Source: Bacillus sp. FJAT-26390 (GTDB lineage: Bacteria; Bacillota; Bacilli; Paenibacillales; Paenibacillaceae). From it: DNA of 64,000 nucleotides. How positions within the stretch are numbered: position 1 is the first letter of the stretch; each line of letters opens with the position of its first letter. Positions 1 through 8,148 of this stretch are shown in pieces. Made by a program: the position numbers and the translations under genes. Below the pieces are notes generated by a model. That model was not told the DNA's origin. It searched no databases and saw nothing but the letters and a program-made list of their open reading frames with translations. The DNA lies in NCBI RefSeq assembly GCF_001682865.1, contig NZ_MAQX01000001.1, positions 186,001 to 250,000 on the forward strand, read 5' to 3'.

Positions 1-37
1 AGCCATGGATTTTAAACGATGCGGGAGGCGGATTTAA

Positions 38-673
38 ATGCGTTTTATCGATGCAGAGGATGGTTCTCCGGTCATCAGTGGCTTGACTCGCGTCATAGAG
101 GAGGACTGCTGCACGCTGCGCTGGATTTGGCCCGGCGGAATAGAAGCGGTTTACATTGGTAAAAAGGCCGCCGAGCAGGCAGGGGACGGCGTGCTGGACA
201 CCCGTCAACTAAAGCTGTATACGAAGGCGGAGTATAAAGCGAATAACGGCTATCATAGCCGAATAGAAGGCGTAGGGCTGTTTGTTTTTACGGTGTATGC
301 CTGTCAGGAGGGAAGTGCTGGATCGCAGCTCATCCTTCAGCCTAACCAGGAGAATCGTATTGAAATCAGCGCCGGAAGAGCTAAAATCTATTATTCGATC
401 TCAAGCAAGGGCGGCCTATTTCGAAAGTTTAAAACGATTCAAATTCAGGTGACGACAGAGGTCCCGGTCGCAAAGGATGTCCTTTGTTACGTGAAGAAGC
501 AGGGAAGCTACCCTGCGAACAAGGATGACGGCATGTTATATCCGTTTGTCGCCCCTTTTGCAGCGGGAAAAAATGTGCTGCCTGCCATCGAAATTGGCAA
601 ACAGGATTTTATTCGATTGTTTTTCACCGATGGCCGAACTTACGGTCAAATGTACGAGTTGATTTCAGTATAA
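38..673 (+). CDS. Beta-rich hypothetical protein, first visible gene of a GTPase/GAP1-type operon
   Basis: The protein has 211 residues, no signal peptide, no membrane segment and mostly beta-strand-like alternation. Near residues 20-40 the pattern LRWIWPGG followed by AVYIG resembles the W-x-W-P strand of fibronectin-III/Ig-like modules, and the rest could be a second beta-sandwich. A GGGAGG site lies about 10 bases before the ATG. A reading frame entering from the left edge stops at 35-37 (another at 13-15), so the operon probably starts upstream. The stop is 14 bases from the next gene, the GTPase, which implies co-transcription. I infer an accessory or recognition subunit of the GTPase system. 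No enzyme motif is visible and the family assignment is uncertain. Confidence 0.6.
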   Translation: MRFIDAEDGSPVISGLTRVIEEDCCTLRWIWPGGIEAVYIGKKAAEQAGDGVLDTRQLKLYTKAEYKANNGYHSRIEGVGLFVFTVYACQEGSAGSQLILQPNQENRIEISAGRAKIYYSISSKGGLFRKFKTIQIQVTTEVPVAKDVLCYVKKQGSYPANKDDGMLYPFVAPFAAGKNVLPAIEIGKQDFIRLFFTDGRTYGQMYELISV

Positions 674-687
674 AGGAGGAAGATCGC

Positions 688-1947
688 ATGGGCATTTTCG
701 ATCTTTTCAAAAAAAAGCCGGAAGCGAAGGCGCGTCCGTTGTTTTATGATATTGTCTGCCCCTACTGCTTTAGCAAATTTACGCCGGACGAGGTCGTTTT
801 CCGCGCAGCCCATTCCCGTGAGGATGATGAGGATTATGCGCTTGGGGAAGACGAGGAGCTGAACAAATACCGCGAGCGCTTTGGCCTTGATTCCGTGCAT
901 GATATGGAAGCGGTGCTTCATCCGGTGGACGTGCCGGAAGAGCATCGCGTTTACTCCGACCATGTGCTGATCGGCATCAATGACCGTTACGGCGAGCTGA
1001 CACGCAGACGGCTTTGCCCGAAATGCCATAACGAGCTTCCGGTGACCGCAGGCAAGGTGCCAAGCAACATTATTTCGATTATAGGCGCTTCCCAAGTTGG
1101 CAAGTCGGTCTATATGACTTCCTTAATCCATACGCTGCAAAATACGACGGCAGATCATTTTAATGCAGCCTGCATGCCGCTTAACGCGGAGATTAGCCGA
1201 AAGTTCCGCACTTATTACGAAGAGCCGTTATTCGAGCGCGGCGATCTGCTTGCTTCCACGCAGAAGGAGAAGATGCAGGAGCCGTTTATTTTCCAATTCG
1301 TCTTTAAGGATGATTCGAAGCCGCCGCTTACGCTCGTATTTTTTGATGTGGCGGGCGAGGGAATGGTCGAGCAGGATTATCTGGGCTTGCACGGCCAGCA
1401 TATTAAAAACTCGGCAGGCATCTTGCTAATGGTAGATCCGCTGCAGATTCGTTCGATCCGCGAGAAAATTAGAATGAACATCGGCGACAAGCCGGGTGAA
1501 TGGGTGTCCCAATATGACGAGCCGCGCGACGTTGTCCTGACGATGTTCGGAGACTTTATTGCGTATCAGGAAAATAACAAAACCGATATACCGACAGCCG
1601 TCGTGCTGACCAAAAGCGACATGCTTCATTCCCTGAAGGATGAGGATGGCGAATATATTAAGTCAAACAGCAATATTTTTAACAATATGGTGCACCGCAA
1701 TTATTTCAATCTAACCGAATTTGAAAATATCGACGGTGAAATCCGGCGTTTCATCGAGAAGGTCGATCGCCCGTTCAAGGGAACGATGGACGTTTATTTC
1801 AAGGATACGGCTTATTATGCGGTATCCGCGCTTGGCAGCAATCCCGTGGATCAGAAGCTTCAAACCGTAGTAAGTCCAATCCGTGTGGACGAGCCCTTCA
1901 TTTGGCTGCTCTATAAGCTGAACTTCATCGAGGGGAGAAGAGAATAG
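688..1947 (+). CDS. Zinc-ribbon TRAFAC-like GTPase (DO-GTPase-like)
   Basis: The protein has 419 residues. Two CPxC knuckles (C24/C27 and C110/C113) form a split zinc ribbon interrupted by an acidic stretch of about 80 residues. The GTPase core follows: P-loop GASQVGKS at 133-140, the DxxG motif DVAG at 220-223, a guanine-specificity motif TKSD at 308-311 and a possible G5 SAL near 380. This order is typical of a TRAFAC-type GTPase. No membrane segment is visible, so it is cytosolic. A GGAGGA site lies 8 bases before the ATG. The next gene's GTG overlaps its stop codon, so the two are translationally coupled. From knowledge of the predicted GTPase/GAP1 systems I infer that it is the nucleotide-dependent switch regulated by the downstream GAP1-like protein. 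Confidence 0.8.
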   Translation: MGIFDLFKKKPEAKARPLFYDIVCPYCFSKFTPDEVVFRAAHSREDDEDYALGEDEELNKYRERFGLDSVHDMEAVLHPVDVPEEHRVYSDHVLIGINDRYGELTRRRLCPKCHNELPVTAGKVPSNIISIIGASQVGKSVYMTSLIHTLQNTTADHFNAACMPLNAEISRKFRTYYEEPLFERGDLLASTQKEKMQEPFIFQFVFKDDSKPPLTLVFFDVAGEGMVEQDYLGLHGQHIKNSAGILLMVDPLQIRSIREKIRMNIGDKPGEWVSQYDEPRDVVLTMFGDFIAYQENNKTDIPTAVVLTKSDMLHSLKDEDGEYIKSNSNIFNNMVHRNYFNLTEFENIDGEIRRFIEKVDRPFKGTMDVYFKDTAYYAVSALGSNPVDQKLQTVVSPIRVDEPFIWLLYKLNFIEGRRE

Positions 1948-4904
1948 TGCGCGATTCCATGCCCCGCAGGATGATTCAGCAGCAAATGTACGCACGGGAG
2001 AGACGCGGTATTTTCAGATCCACGGAGGGCTATGACACGATTGCCAAATCAAGCGGATTAGACCCTGCTTTTATCAAAAAAACGCTCCATCCGTTTTGTG
2101 TTTACGATGCGCCTGCCGAGCTTTCCGTGCGCGGAGAGAAGGACGCTTCCGCATATCCCGAGACAATGCATCTGCTGCATCTCGATAATGGCGACGTGCT
2201 CCTTGGCCGCAGCGTTTATCAGGCAGCGGATTTTACGGGTCTTCGCAGTGCGTTCTTTACGCATAACTATATCATTCCTGAGAGTCTTGCGAACAACCCG
2301 GATTGCGACTATGAACGCTTCCTGCAAGCATCCTTCGAAGGCAGCTATGATATCGCAGGCGGGATGGAAATCGTGGAGTTAGCCGAGCTGCCCGTTCAAG
2401 CGGCTGCTGCGGTTAAGCCATCGCATCGTTCGCTCTTATCACTGCTGAATATCGATGAGAAGACATTTAAGCAGCTGCTGTATGCGGTGATGTCAGCTGT
2501 CAGCGGCAAGAAGAAGGTCTACATCGCGCTTGACGTGCCGATTGCGCAGCTGCCAGGCAAAGCAAAGCAGCTGATGGCAGTACTTTATGCGAGCTTGCCG
2601 TATGCATACCGCAGGCAGCTTGGTTTTATTACTTATGCGAAGGAGCCCCAAAGCCGCAAAGCCGTGCATCTTACTTTCGTGGAGCAGGGAAGCCTGCGGC
2701 TTGGCGATCGAAGCATCGAGAAGGATTATACGTTTGATATCGCAAGCGGCCGGATGATGAATGTGGATTTGGACGGTACGGACCAGCCTTATTTGGATTT
2801 TGCATGGGATAATTTGGAGCGCCCGGAGCGTGCCGAAAGCTTCTATCCTTTTGCTGAGCTCATGCTGGCAGGAATGGGGCCGGAGCGTCAAATCGCGGCA
2901 GCCAGCTATCACGAGCTTTGCGTTATGTATCAGATTGAGGAAGGCAATGAATCGTTGTATGAAGCGCACAAAACGGCAGTGCTTCGCGGTTTGCTCGAAT
3001 ATTTGCAGCCTGCCGGCTCGCTTGATTCGAAGATTCGCCTCAATGATTTGTTCCTGTCTCGATTTGATTATGAATTTGATCGCGTTCGGCAAGGAATTGT
3101 GCCGGATGTATTCATTGTGGATGCCTTTAAAGATTATTACCGAATCGACGGCAAGTATCTTGAAAGCAAAATCGTTACTTATTTTATCCTTTCCCTTAAT
3201 CAAGCGAATAGAATGAACGAGCAAGAAACGGTTGCTTCCATTTATGCAGCCGTTGAAAGCAATCCAGCCTTAAGCAAGGCTTTTTTTACAAAGCTGATGG
3301 CGGATTCTACGTTGACAGGCAGCTTGTTCATTTCCTTTCTTGAGAAGAAGTTAAAGGCTGCTGCGGGTGCAAAAAGTGTACTTGAGCTGGTTGAGCACTG
3401 GGGGAACGTTCATCCAAAGCTGTTTGGCTTTGAGCCTTTCCAGACGCTTGCACGGAATCAGCTGACGGATAAGCTGGAGCGGGAACGTTATTCGCTGCCG
3501 GCTGTCAGCAGAGTTTTGGCGCAGCTGCGCGGATTGGCTGAAAAAGCTCGGAATGGATCAGGGCTGACTGCGTCCTATGATGCCGAAGACCTTTATCAGG
3601 AGCTTGAGCTGGCTGCTTATCGCGCGATGCTCACTGAGCTTGATATGGATAAGCTCACCCACGAACAGTTGGGCCAAGCGGATTTCTTAACCTACAAGGA
3701 TAAGCTGCAGCGATGGAATGGGCAGCTTCAGGACCCAAGGCAAAAATCAGCCAGCCTAATGCTTCTTGTGATGTATGAATGGCTGAAGCTGCCGGAGCCT
3801 ACGGCTGCTATATTCGGCCGGCTGTCACCGGCTGAGATGGACCGAGTACAGCTGACCGGGCGCCGGCTTCTGGCGGGGCAGCTGGAGCTTGCAGATGCTC
3901 CGCGCCATGTGCTGGCCTTTCTGCGCAGCTCAGATATGGAATCGGTAGACTATGCGGGGCTGCTCGACTATTTGCAGCGGAATGCGCCAAGTAAAGAGAT
4001 GATATATGGGTTCTTCCAGCTGTCGGAGAGACATCCTGATTTCATGAAATCGAGAGGCTTCGTGCCTGCCTATAGAACGGCGATCGTCGGTTATTTTGAG
4101 AAATATGACCGTGATGCTTTCAAAAAACGTGGGAACTGGAAACAGCATTTCGATAAGGCTGGCCCAGCGCTAACAGCGGTGTATAAGCAAGCCGCCCGGG
4201 AGCTATCCTCGCCGCTTTCAAAATTTTTTCGCCGGAATCGCAAAGCGACGCTGATTACTTCGGTTGCGGCGTTAGGCATTATTTTGCTCGTTGCCGGACT
4301 TCTGCAATCCATCGCCGGCAAAAGTGATTCGAAGCTAGAGGGCGGCGTTTTGCCTGAAGTGACGCCTACTGTTGAAACGGGCATAACCAAGCCTGATACG
4401 ATCGTATACGCGGAGCAAAATGAAGCATCCGAAGGCGTAGAAGCGACGACATCCCTTGTCTTTTCATTTAAGGACGCAGCGGCTTGCGCGCAGTTTGCGC
4501 CTAGCTCATTGAAGGTAGAGTCGGCGGGTGCCGAAGCAGTTGAGTATACAGACCTAAAGGTTACGCTTACTTGCAGCGCGGTAGGAGAAGTATCGCCGAC
4601 TCCGACTAATTCCGCAGATGCTGCGGTGACCGAGTCTCAGACCCCGTCCACGAGCAAGCCTACCGAGACGCCGGTTAATGAAGGCAGTACAGCCCCTGAT
4701 GCAACAACTAAATCTGAAAGCACAAGCACCGTAACACCTAGCAGTCAGCCAGATCAAGGCAGCGATGGCGCGATTAGCTTAGACGACTATCCAAGCCGCG
4801 TTGAGGTCAATCTAGGCAAGCAGGTCGATCTTCCGTCCAAAAGCATCATCCGAGTTGGAGAAGCGGCATATGAGCTTATCGTGCTGGATGTGCAAGCCAA
4901 TTGA
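1947..4904 (+). CDS. GAP1-N2-like large protein with one membrane helix and an extracytoplasmic tail
   Basis: The protein has 985 residues. The N-terminal 150 or so residues carry features I associate with the GAP1-N2 domain of predicted GTPase-activating partners: QQMYARERRGIF, GYDTIAKSSGL, LHPFCVYD and FFTHNYIIP. A long, mostly helical middle region follows to about residue 750. A basic stretch and one hydrophobic helix lie at about 767-789. After that comes a Ser/Thr/Pro-rich linker (about 870-945) and a short C-terminal domain that should lie outside the membrane. The GTG start overlaps the TAG of the GTPase gene by one base, with AGGGGAGAAG in front; an in-frame ATG at 1959 is the alternative. 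A strong terminator follows. The GAP role is inferred from family knowledge and operon position, not shown by a catalytic motif. Confidence 0.72.
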   Translation: MRDSMPRRMIQQQMYARERRGIFRSTEGYDTIAKSSGLDPAFIKKTLHPFCVYDAPAELSVRGEKDASAYPETMHLLHLDNGDVLLGRSVYQAADFTGLRSAFFTHNYIIPESLANNPDCDYERFLQASFEGSYDIAGGMEIVELAELPVQAAAAVKPSHRSLLSLLNIDEKTFKQLLYAVMSAVSGKKKVYIALDVPIAQLPGKAKQLMAVLYASLPYAYRRQLGFITYAKEPQSRKAVHLTFVEQGSLRLGDRSIEKDYTFDIASGRMMNVDLDGTDQPYLDFAWDNLERPERAESFYPFAELMLAGMGPERQIAAASYHELCVMYQIEEGNESLYEAHKTAVLRGLLEYLQPAGSLDSKIRLNDLFLSRFDYEFDRVRQGIVPDVFIVDAFKDYYRIDGKYLESKIVTYFILSLNQANRMNEQETVASIYAAVESNPALSKAFFTKLMADSTLTGSLFISFLEKKLKAAAGAKSVLELVEHWGNVHPKLFGFEPFQTLARNQLTDKLERERYSLPAVSRVLAQLRGLAEKARNGSGLTASYDAEDLYQELELAAYRAMLTELDMDKLTHEQLGQADFLTYKDKLQRWNGQLQDPRQKSASLMLLVMYEWLKLPEPTAAIFGRLSPAEMDRVQLTGRRLLAGQLELADAPRHVLAFLRSSDMESVDYAGLLDYLQRNAPSKEMIYGFFQLSERHPDFMKSRGFVPAYRTAIVGYFEKYDRDAFKKRGNWKQHFDKAGPALTAVYKQAARELSSPLSKFFRRNRKATLITSVAALGIILLVAGLLQSIAGKSDSKLEGGVLPEVTPTVETGITKPDTIVYAEQNEASEGVEATTSLVFSFKDAAACAQFAPSSLKVESAGAEAVEYTDLKVTLTCSAVGEVSPTPTNSADAAVTESQTPSTSKPTETPVNEGSTAPDATTKSESTSTVTPSSQPDQGSDGAISLDDYPSRVEVNLGKQVDLPSKSIIRVGEAAYELIVLDVQAN

Positions 4905-4914
4905 ATGAACATTT

Positions 4915-4954
4915 CCGCTAGTTAACTTACGCTAAGTTGACTGGCGGTTTTTTT
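4915..4954 (+). terminator. Rho-independent terminator of the GTPase/GAP1 operon
   Basis: CCGCTAGTTAACTTA pairs with TAAGTTGACTGGCGG (two G-U pairs) around a CG-centred tip, followed by seven T. It closes the operon at 38-4904. The next 170 bases hold no gene. Confidence 0.85.
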
Positions 4955-5125
4955 ATGCGATGAAAAAGGTTTGAGAAATATTTTTCGCTGGCACAATTTA
5001 CAGCAGAAAACTTGGCGGAGCAGCTTATTCAAGCGGTCGAAAACTATAGTCGCTAGACAATAATCGAACGATCATTTATTATAGGGTCATGAGATAAATA
5101 AGCTGACGTGAGGGAGAATGGACCT

Positions 5126-5815
5126 ATGCCCGCTAAAAATAACGTTGCAAGCACCAAAATTAGCGTCATTCTAACAGGCGCGACGGGGATGGTAGGCGAA
5201 GGGGTTTTGCATGAATGCCTTCAGCATGCCGATGTGGAACGGGTATTAATCATCAACCGCAAGCCATCTGGTGTAACCCATCCGAAGATAACCGAAATCG
5301 TGCAAGCCGATCTTTTTGATCTATCTTTAGTAGAATCTCAGCTCGAAGGCTACAATGCCTGCTTCTTTTGCCTTGGCGTGTCATCGGTTGGAATGAGTGA
5401 AGCTGAGTACAGCCGAATTACGTATGATTTGACCATGTATATTGCAGGCTTACTGTCCAAATTAAATCCAGAGATGGTTTTCTGTTACGTGACTGCCGGG
5501 GGAACGGATCGAACGGAACAAGGGAGAAGCATGTGGGCCCGGGTGAAGGGAAAAACGGAAAACCACCTGCTGCAGCTGCCTTTCAAAAGCGCATATATGT
5601 TCCGTCCCGGCTACATTCATCCGACTAAAGGCTTGAAAAATGCCCATCGTTTTTATGGTGCATTTACGTGGTTGTACCCCGTCCTGCGCGGGCTTATTCC
5701 AAGGCATGTCATCACACTCAGCGAGCTTGGCAGAGCAATGATCCACATCGTGAGCAGAGGATATGAAACTTCCATCTTGGAGAGCAGGGATATGGCTAAG
5801 GTTGCTCAAAAATAA
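5126..5815 (+). CDS. NAD(P)-binding Rossmann protein, TIP30/NmrA-like
   Basis: The product has 229 residues from the ATG at 5126, chosen because AGGGAG sits 9 bases upstream; the GTG at 5108 would lie on top of this site. The N-terminus shows the dinucleotide motif TGATGMVG followed by the strand VLIINR, typical of atypical short-chain dehydrogenases of the TIP30/NmrA type. Usually such proteins are NAD(P)-binding oxidoreductases, epimerase-like proteins or redox sensors. The canonical YxxxK pair is not clear: the YVTAGG region is followed by VKGKTE. No substrate can be assigned. The gene is monocistronic and converges on the UvrC-like gene with only 7 bases between. Confidence 0.75.
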   Translation: MPAKNNVASTKISVILTGATGMVGEGVLHECLQHADVERVLIINRKPSGVTHPKITEIVQADLFDLSLVESQLEGYNACFFCLGVSSVGMSEAEYSRITYDLTMYIAGLLSKLNPEMVFCYVTAGGTDRTEQGRSMWARVKGKTENHLLQLPFKSAYMFRPGYIHPTKGLKNAHRFYGAFTWLYPVLRGLIPRHVITLSELGRAMIHIVSRGYETSILESRDMAKVAQK

Positions 5816-5822
5816 AGCGATT

Positions 5823-6929
5823 TTAAGGGACCGGCTGTTCCTGCCCGCAGCGAAGCCGCTCGATTCGATAGTCATAGTTGTATTTGCACAGCTGGAGCAA
5901 ATCGAATTTTAGCCCGCGCTTCGGCTGTGTAATGGTGAGCAGCTTTTTCGTTTTTCCTCTAATGGCTGCACGCACAAGCTTCTGGTCATTTATGACGTTC
6001 ACAATCAATTCATCAGGGCTATTCTCGGCGTAACGCGTCATAATGAACTGGTCATAAGCTGTTTCTACATCCGCAGATTTAAGTTCCAACATTTGAAAAT
6101 CCCGCAGCATGCCTTCTTGAACCTTAGCTACCAGCACATGCGTTTCCCCGAAGTAAAGCACATCTTGATCGATGGCCGCCTCACGATCGACGATTTGCTT
6201 GTCAGATGCCTGCTCCAGATTGCGAATGCTTAGCAGCATCTGCTGCGCCTTCTCAAACTCCATTTTTGCCGCATAAGCCTCCATCTTCGCATAAAGCGTT
6301 TCGATCAAGCCTTGCCCACGATTAGCGAGAAGCTCGGACGCCTGCCTGGTATGCTCCAAATATTCACTCTTGGATATTTTGCCTTCACAGACCCCGCTGC
6401 ATTTGCCGATATGGTACAGCAGGCATACCTGCTTGGGCATCGTTTTGCAGGTGCGGAGGCCGTAATGCTCCGTTACGAATTCGAGCAAAGCGTCGCGAAA
6501 GCGGGCACTTTTGAAGGGACCCAGACGATGCAAGGGAAGGGAAGCGGAATCAGCGGCAATCTGACTGCGTTTCCGATTACGGTAATAAACATCGAGCCGA
6601 GGCAGGGGGTCTGCTGTAAGCTGCAAATAAGCATAGCCGCTATTGTCTTTTTTTAACGCACGATTATAGGGAGGCTTATGTATTTTGATTAAATTGTTTT
6701 CAAGCAGCAGGCTCTCTGATTCGTTATTTACAAGCACAACCTCAATCGATGATATTTCATCAACGAGCTGGGTTATTTTTCTAAGCGTATGATTTTTAGT
6801 AAAATAAGAGCGCAGCCTGCTCCGCAAATTTTTGGACTTGCCAACATAGAGAATACGGCCGTCAGCATCTTTCATGAGATAACAGCCAGGGCTTTGCGGG
6901 TAATCGCTGGCTTTGAATAAGAACGACAT
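5823..6929 (-). CDS. Short UvrC-like GIY-YIG protein lacking the RNase H-like and HhH domains
   Basis: The product has 368 residues from the ATG at 6929, which has an AGGAGG about 10 bases upstream; the longer frame starting at 7001 has none. The GIY-YIG fold occupies about 13-90 (GCY 15-17, YVG 28-30, catalytic-type Glu near 77). A cysteine quartet C161-x7-C169-x7-C177-x3-C181 matches the UvrC iron-sulfur cluster spacing at its last three positions. A UVR helical hairpin lies around 190-245. The protein ends after the PKRGLKFDLLQL segment, which in full UvrC leads into the RNase H-like nuclease. It should therefore nick only on the GIY-YIG side, a layout reminiscent of Cho-type proteins. I infer a DNA-repair paralogue of UvrC. 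Confidence 0.85.
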   Translation of the reverse strand: MSFLFKASDYPQSPGCYLMKDADGRILYVGKSKNLRSRLRSYFTKNHTLRKITQLVDEISSIEVVLVNNESESLLLENNLIKIHKPPYNRALKKDNSGYAYLQLTADPLPRLDVYYRNRKRSQIAADSASLPLHRLGPFKSARFRDALLEFVTEHYGLRTCKTMPKQVCLLYHIGKCSGVCEGKISKSEYLEHTRQASELLANRGQGLIETLYAKMEAYAAKMEFEKAQQMLLSIRNLEQASDKQIVDREAAIDQDVLYFGETHVLVAKVQEGMLRDFQMLELKSADVETAYDQFIMTRYAENSPDELIVNVINDQKLVRAAIRGKTKKLLTITQPKRGLKFDLLQLCKYNYDYRIERLRCGQEQPVP

Positions 6930-7027
6930 GATTCGCCATCCTCCTAATCGTATGCTATAGAATGAACCATCATGGGCACTATTCGACACCTCCGGGGACA
7001 AACCCTTGTTTTATTTTAGCTCCAAAG

Positions 7028-7061
7028 CAAAAAGAGACCGACCAGATTGATGGCCGACCTC
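7028..7061 (-). terminator. Terminator of the VOC gene
   Basis: Read on the minus strand, GAGGTCGGCC pairs with GGTCGGTCTC (three G-U pairs) and is followed by TTTTTGC. It lies 30 bases past the stop of the VOC gene. Confidence 0.65.
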
Positions 7062-7091
7062 CTCAAAGAAGCAAATAAATGGTGGATTGAA

Positions 7092-7502
7092 TCAGGCTTG
7101 GCTCACTTCTTGCGCTGTAGTTATCATCCATTTGATTCCGAATTTATCTTCGATTTCACCGTATAATGAACCCCAAAATACCGGCTCCAACGGTTGGCTA
7201 ATATGGCCGCCTGCTGCTAAATTGTCGAAGGCTTGCCGTGCTTCGGCTTCCGTTTTGAACTCAAGTGCCAGATGAACGTTGTTTCCTCTAACTAGCGGCT
7301 CAAATACGGAATCCGACATGAAGAAATTAACGCCCCCAGCCCGTACACAGAGATGCAAAACCTTGTCCTTCAGCTCATCGCTGGCGTTTGGCAATTGCCC
7401 GTGCGTCATCAGAGACTGGATCTCACCGCCTAATGCCTGGATATAAAACTCGGCTTGCGCTCTAGCATCCTCCGACTTGATAAAGGTCGTATATTTAGCC
7501 AT
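7092..7502 (-). CDS. PhnB-like VOC (glyoxalase-fold) protein
   Basis: The protein has 136 residues, the usual size of single-domain PhnB/3-demethylubiquinone-type VOC proteins. Features are the opening FIKSEDARAQAEFYIQALGG, the central VNFFMSD strand, HLALEF, and the final WGSLYGEIEDKFGIKWMI, which is the PhnB-type C-terminal signature. Members are cytosolic metal-dependent or degenerate enzymes and the substrate cannot be predicted. The gene is monocistronic on the minus strand between the UvrC-like gene and the riboswitch region. AGGAAAGGATG precedes the ATG. Confidence 0.85.
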   Translation of the reverse strand: MAKYTTFIKSEDARAQAEFYIQALGGEIQSLMTHGQLPNASDELKDKVLHLCVRAGGVNFFMSDSVFEPLVRGNNVHLALEFKTEAEARQAFDNLAAGGHISQPLEPVFWGSLYGEIEDKFGIKWMITTAQEVSQA

Positions 7503-7798
7503 TGTACTACATCCTTTCCTCCGCTTATTGAGAAGTTATCCTTCTTACATATTATCATACCGAACTGACCTAGGTTTCTTACGGATTGCTATGTTGAACG
7601 GGTAATTGCTATTGAGATAGAGAGCATAAGAGCGATACGAAAAGATTGTATGGGATGTAAGCGTTTAAATGGATTCATATAGCGGGATTTGAAATCAATT
7701 CGATTATTTATGTTCCTTTACAATATTTTTTGGAAGGAGTATGATTCAAAACGAGATCAATCACGATATCTTGTATAGCCTATAAACCTAAATCGCTG

Positions 7799-7940
7799 AG
7801 TTCTGAAAAAGAAGCGGGGAAACCATAGAGTGCTGATCATACGATCTAATCTCAGGGGTGAATAACTTCATTTACGAAGTTTAGGGCGACTTTTGCGCCC
7901 GAATCCGTCAGCTAACCTCGTAAGCGTCCAGAAGAGGAAT
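7799..7940 (+). ncRNA. ydaO/yuaA c-di-AMP riboswitch aptamer
   Basis: The stretch contains the landmarks of the ydaO class: GGGGAAACC, then GGGGTGAAT, GGGCGA, and the very conserved CCGTCAGCTAACCTCG plus TAAGCGT. A closing stem pairs TTCTG (about 7801) with CAGAA (about 7929). A terminator follows 30 bases on, and then kimA. In this family c-di-AMP binding favours termination, so the switch turns potassium uptake off when c-di-AMP is high. The 7503-7798 stretch before it shows no gene and should hold the promoter, which I could not pin down. Confidence 0.93.
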
Positions 7941-7971
7941 TATTCGCGTGCCTACCGATATTTTTTGGAGA

Positions 7972-8009
7972 AGCCGTGGGAAAGTCCTTACTTTCCTGCG
8001 GCTTTTTTT
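7972..8009 (+). terminator. Riboswitch expression-platform terminator
   Basis: AGCCGTGGGAAAG pairs with CTTTCCTGCGGCT around TCCTTA, followed by seven T. It lies between the aptamer and kimA and is the expected OFF-state structure. Confidence 0.88.
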
Positions 8010-8148
8010 GTCCATTTTAGGATTGGCCTTCTGTTAGAGCGTTGGATGAAAAGGGTGCATAACAAATGAACATGCGAACATGCTAAAGGGAGAATGTACT
8101 CCAAGGACGTAAAGATTATCATCCAATGAATTGAAATGGGGCATCTTC

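Noticed and set aside
646..1095. Long minus-strand frame opposite the GTPase gene
   Set aside because: It lies fully inside the coding frame of a clearly recognisable GTPase and has no ribosome binding site or family features.
2493..3224. Minus-strand frame of 243 codons opposite the GAP1-like gene
   Set aside because: It mirrors the codon structure of the plus-strand gene; composition is unlike neighbouring proteins and no start signal is present.
6312..6656. Plus-strand frame opposite the UvrC-like gene
   Set aside because: It overlaps the GIY-YIG/UVR coding region completely and shows no own features.
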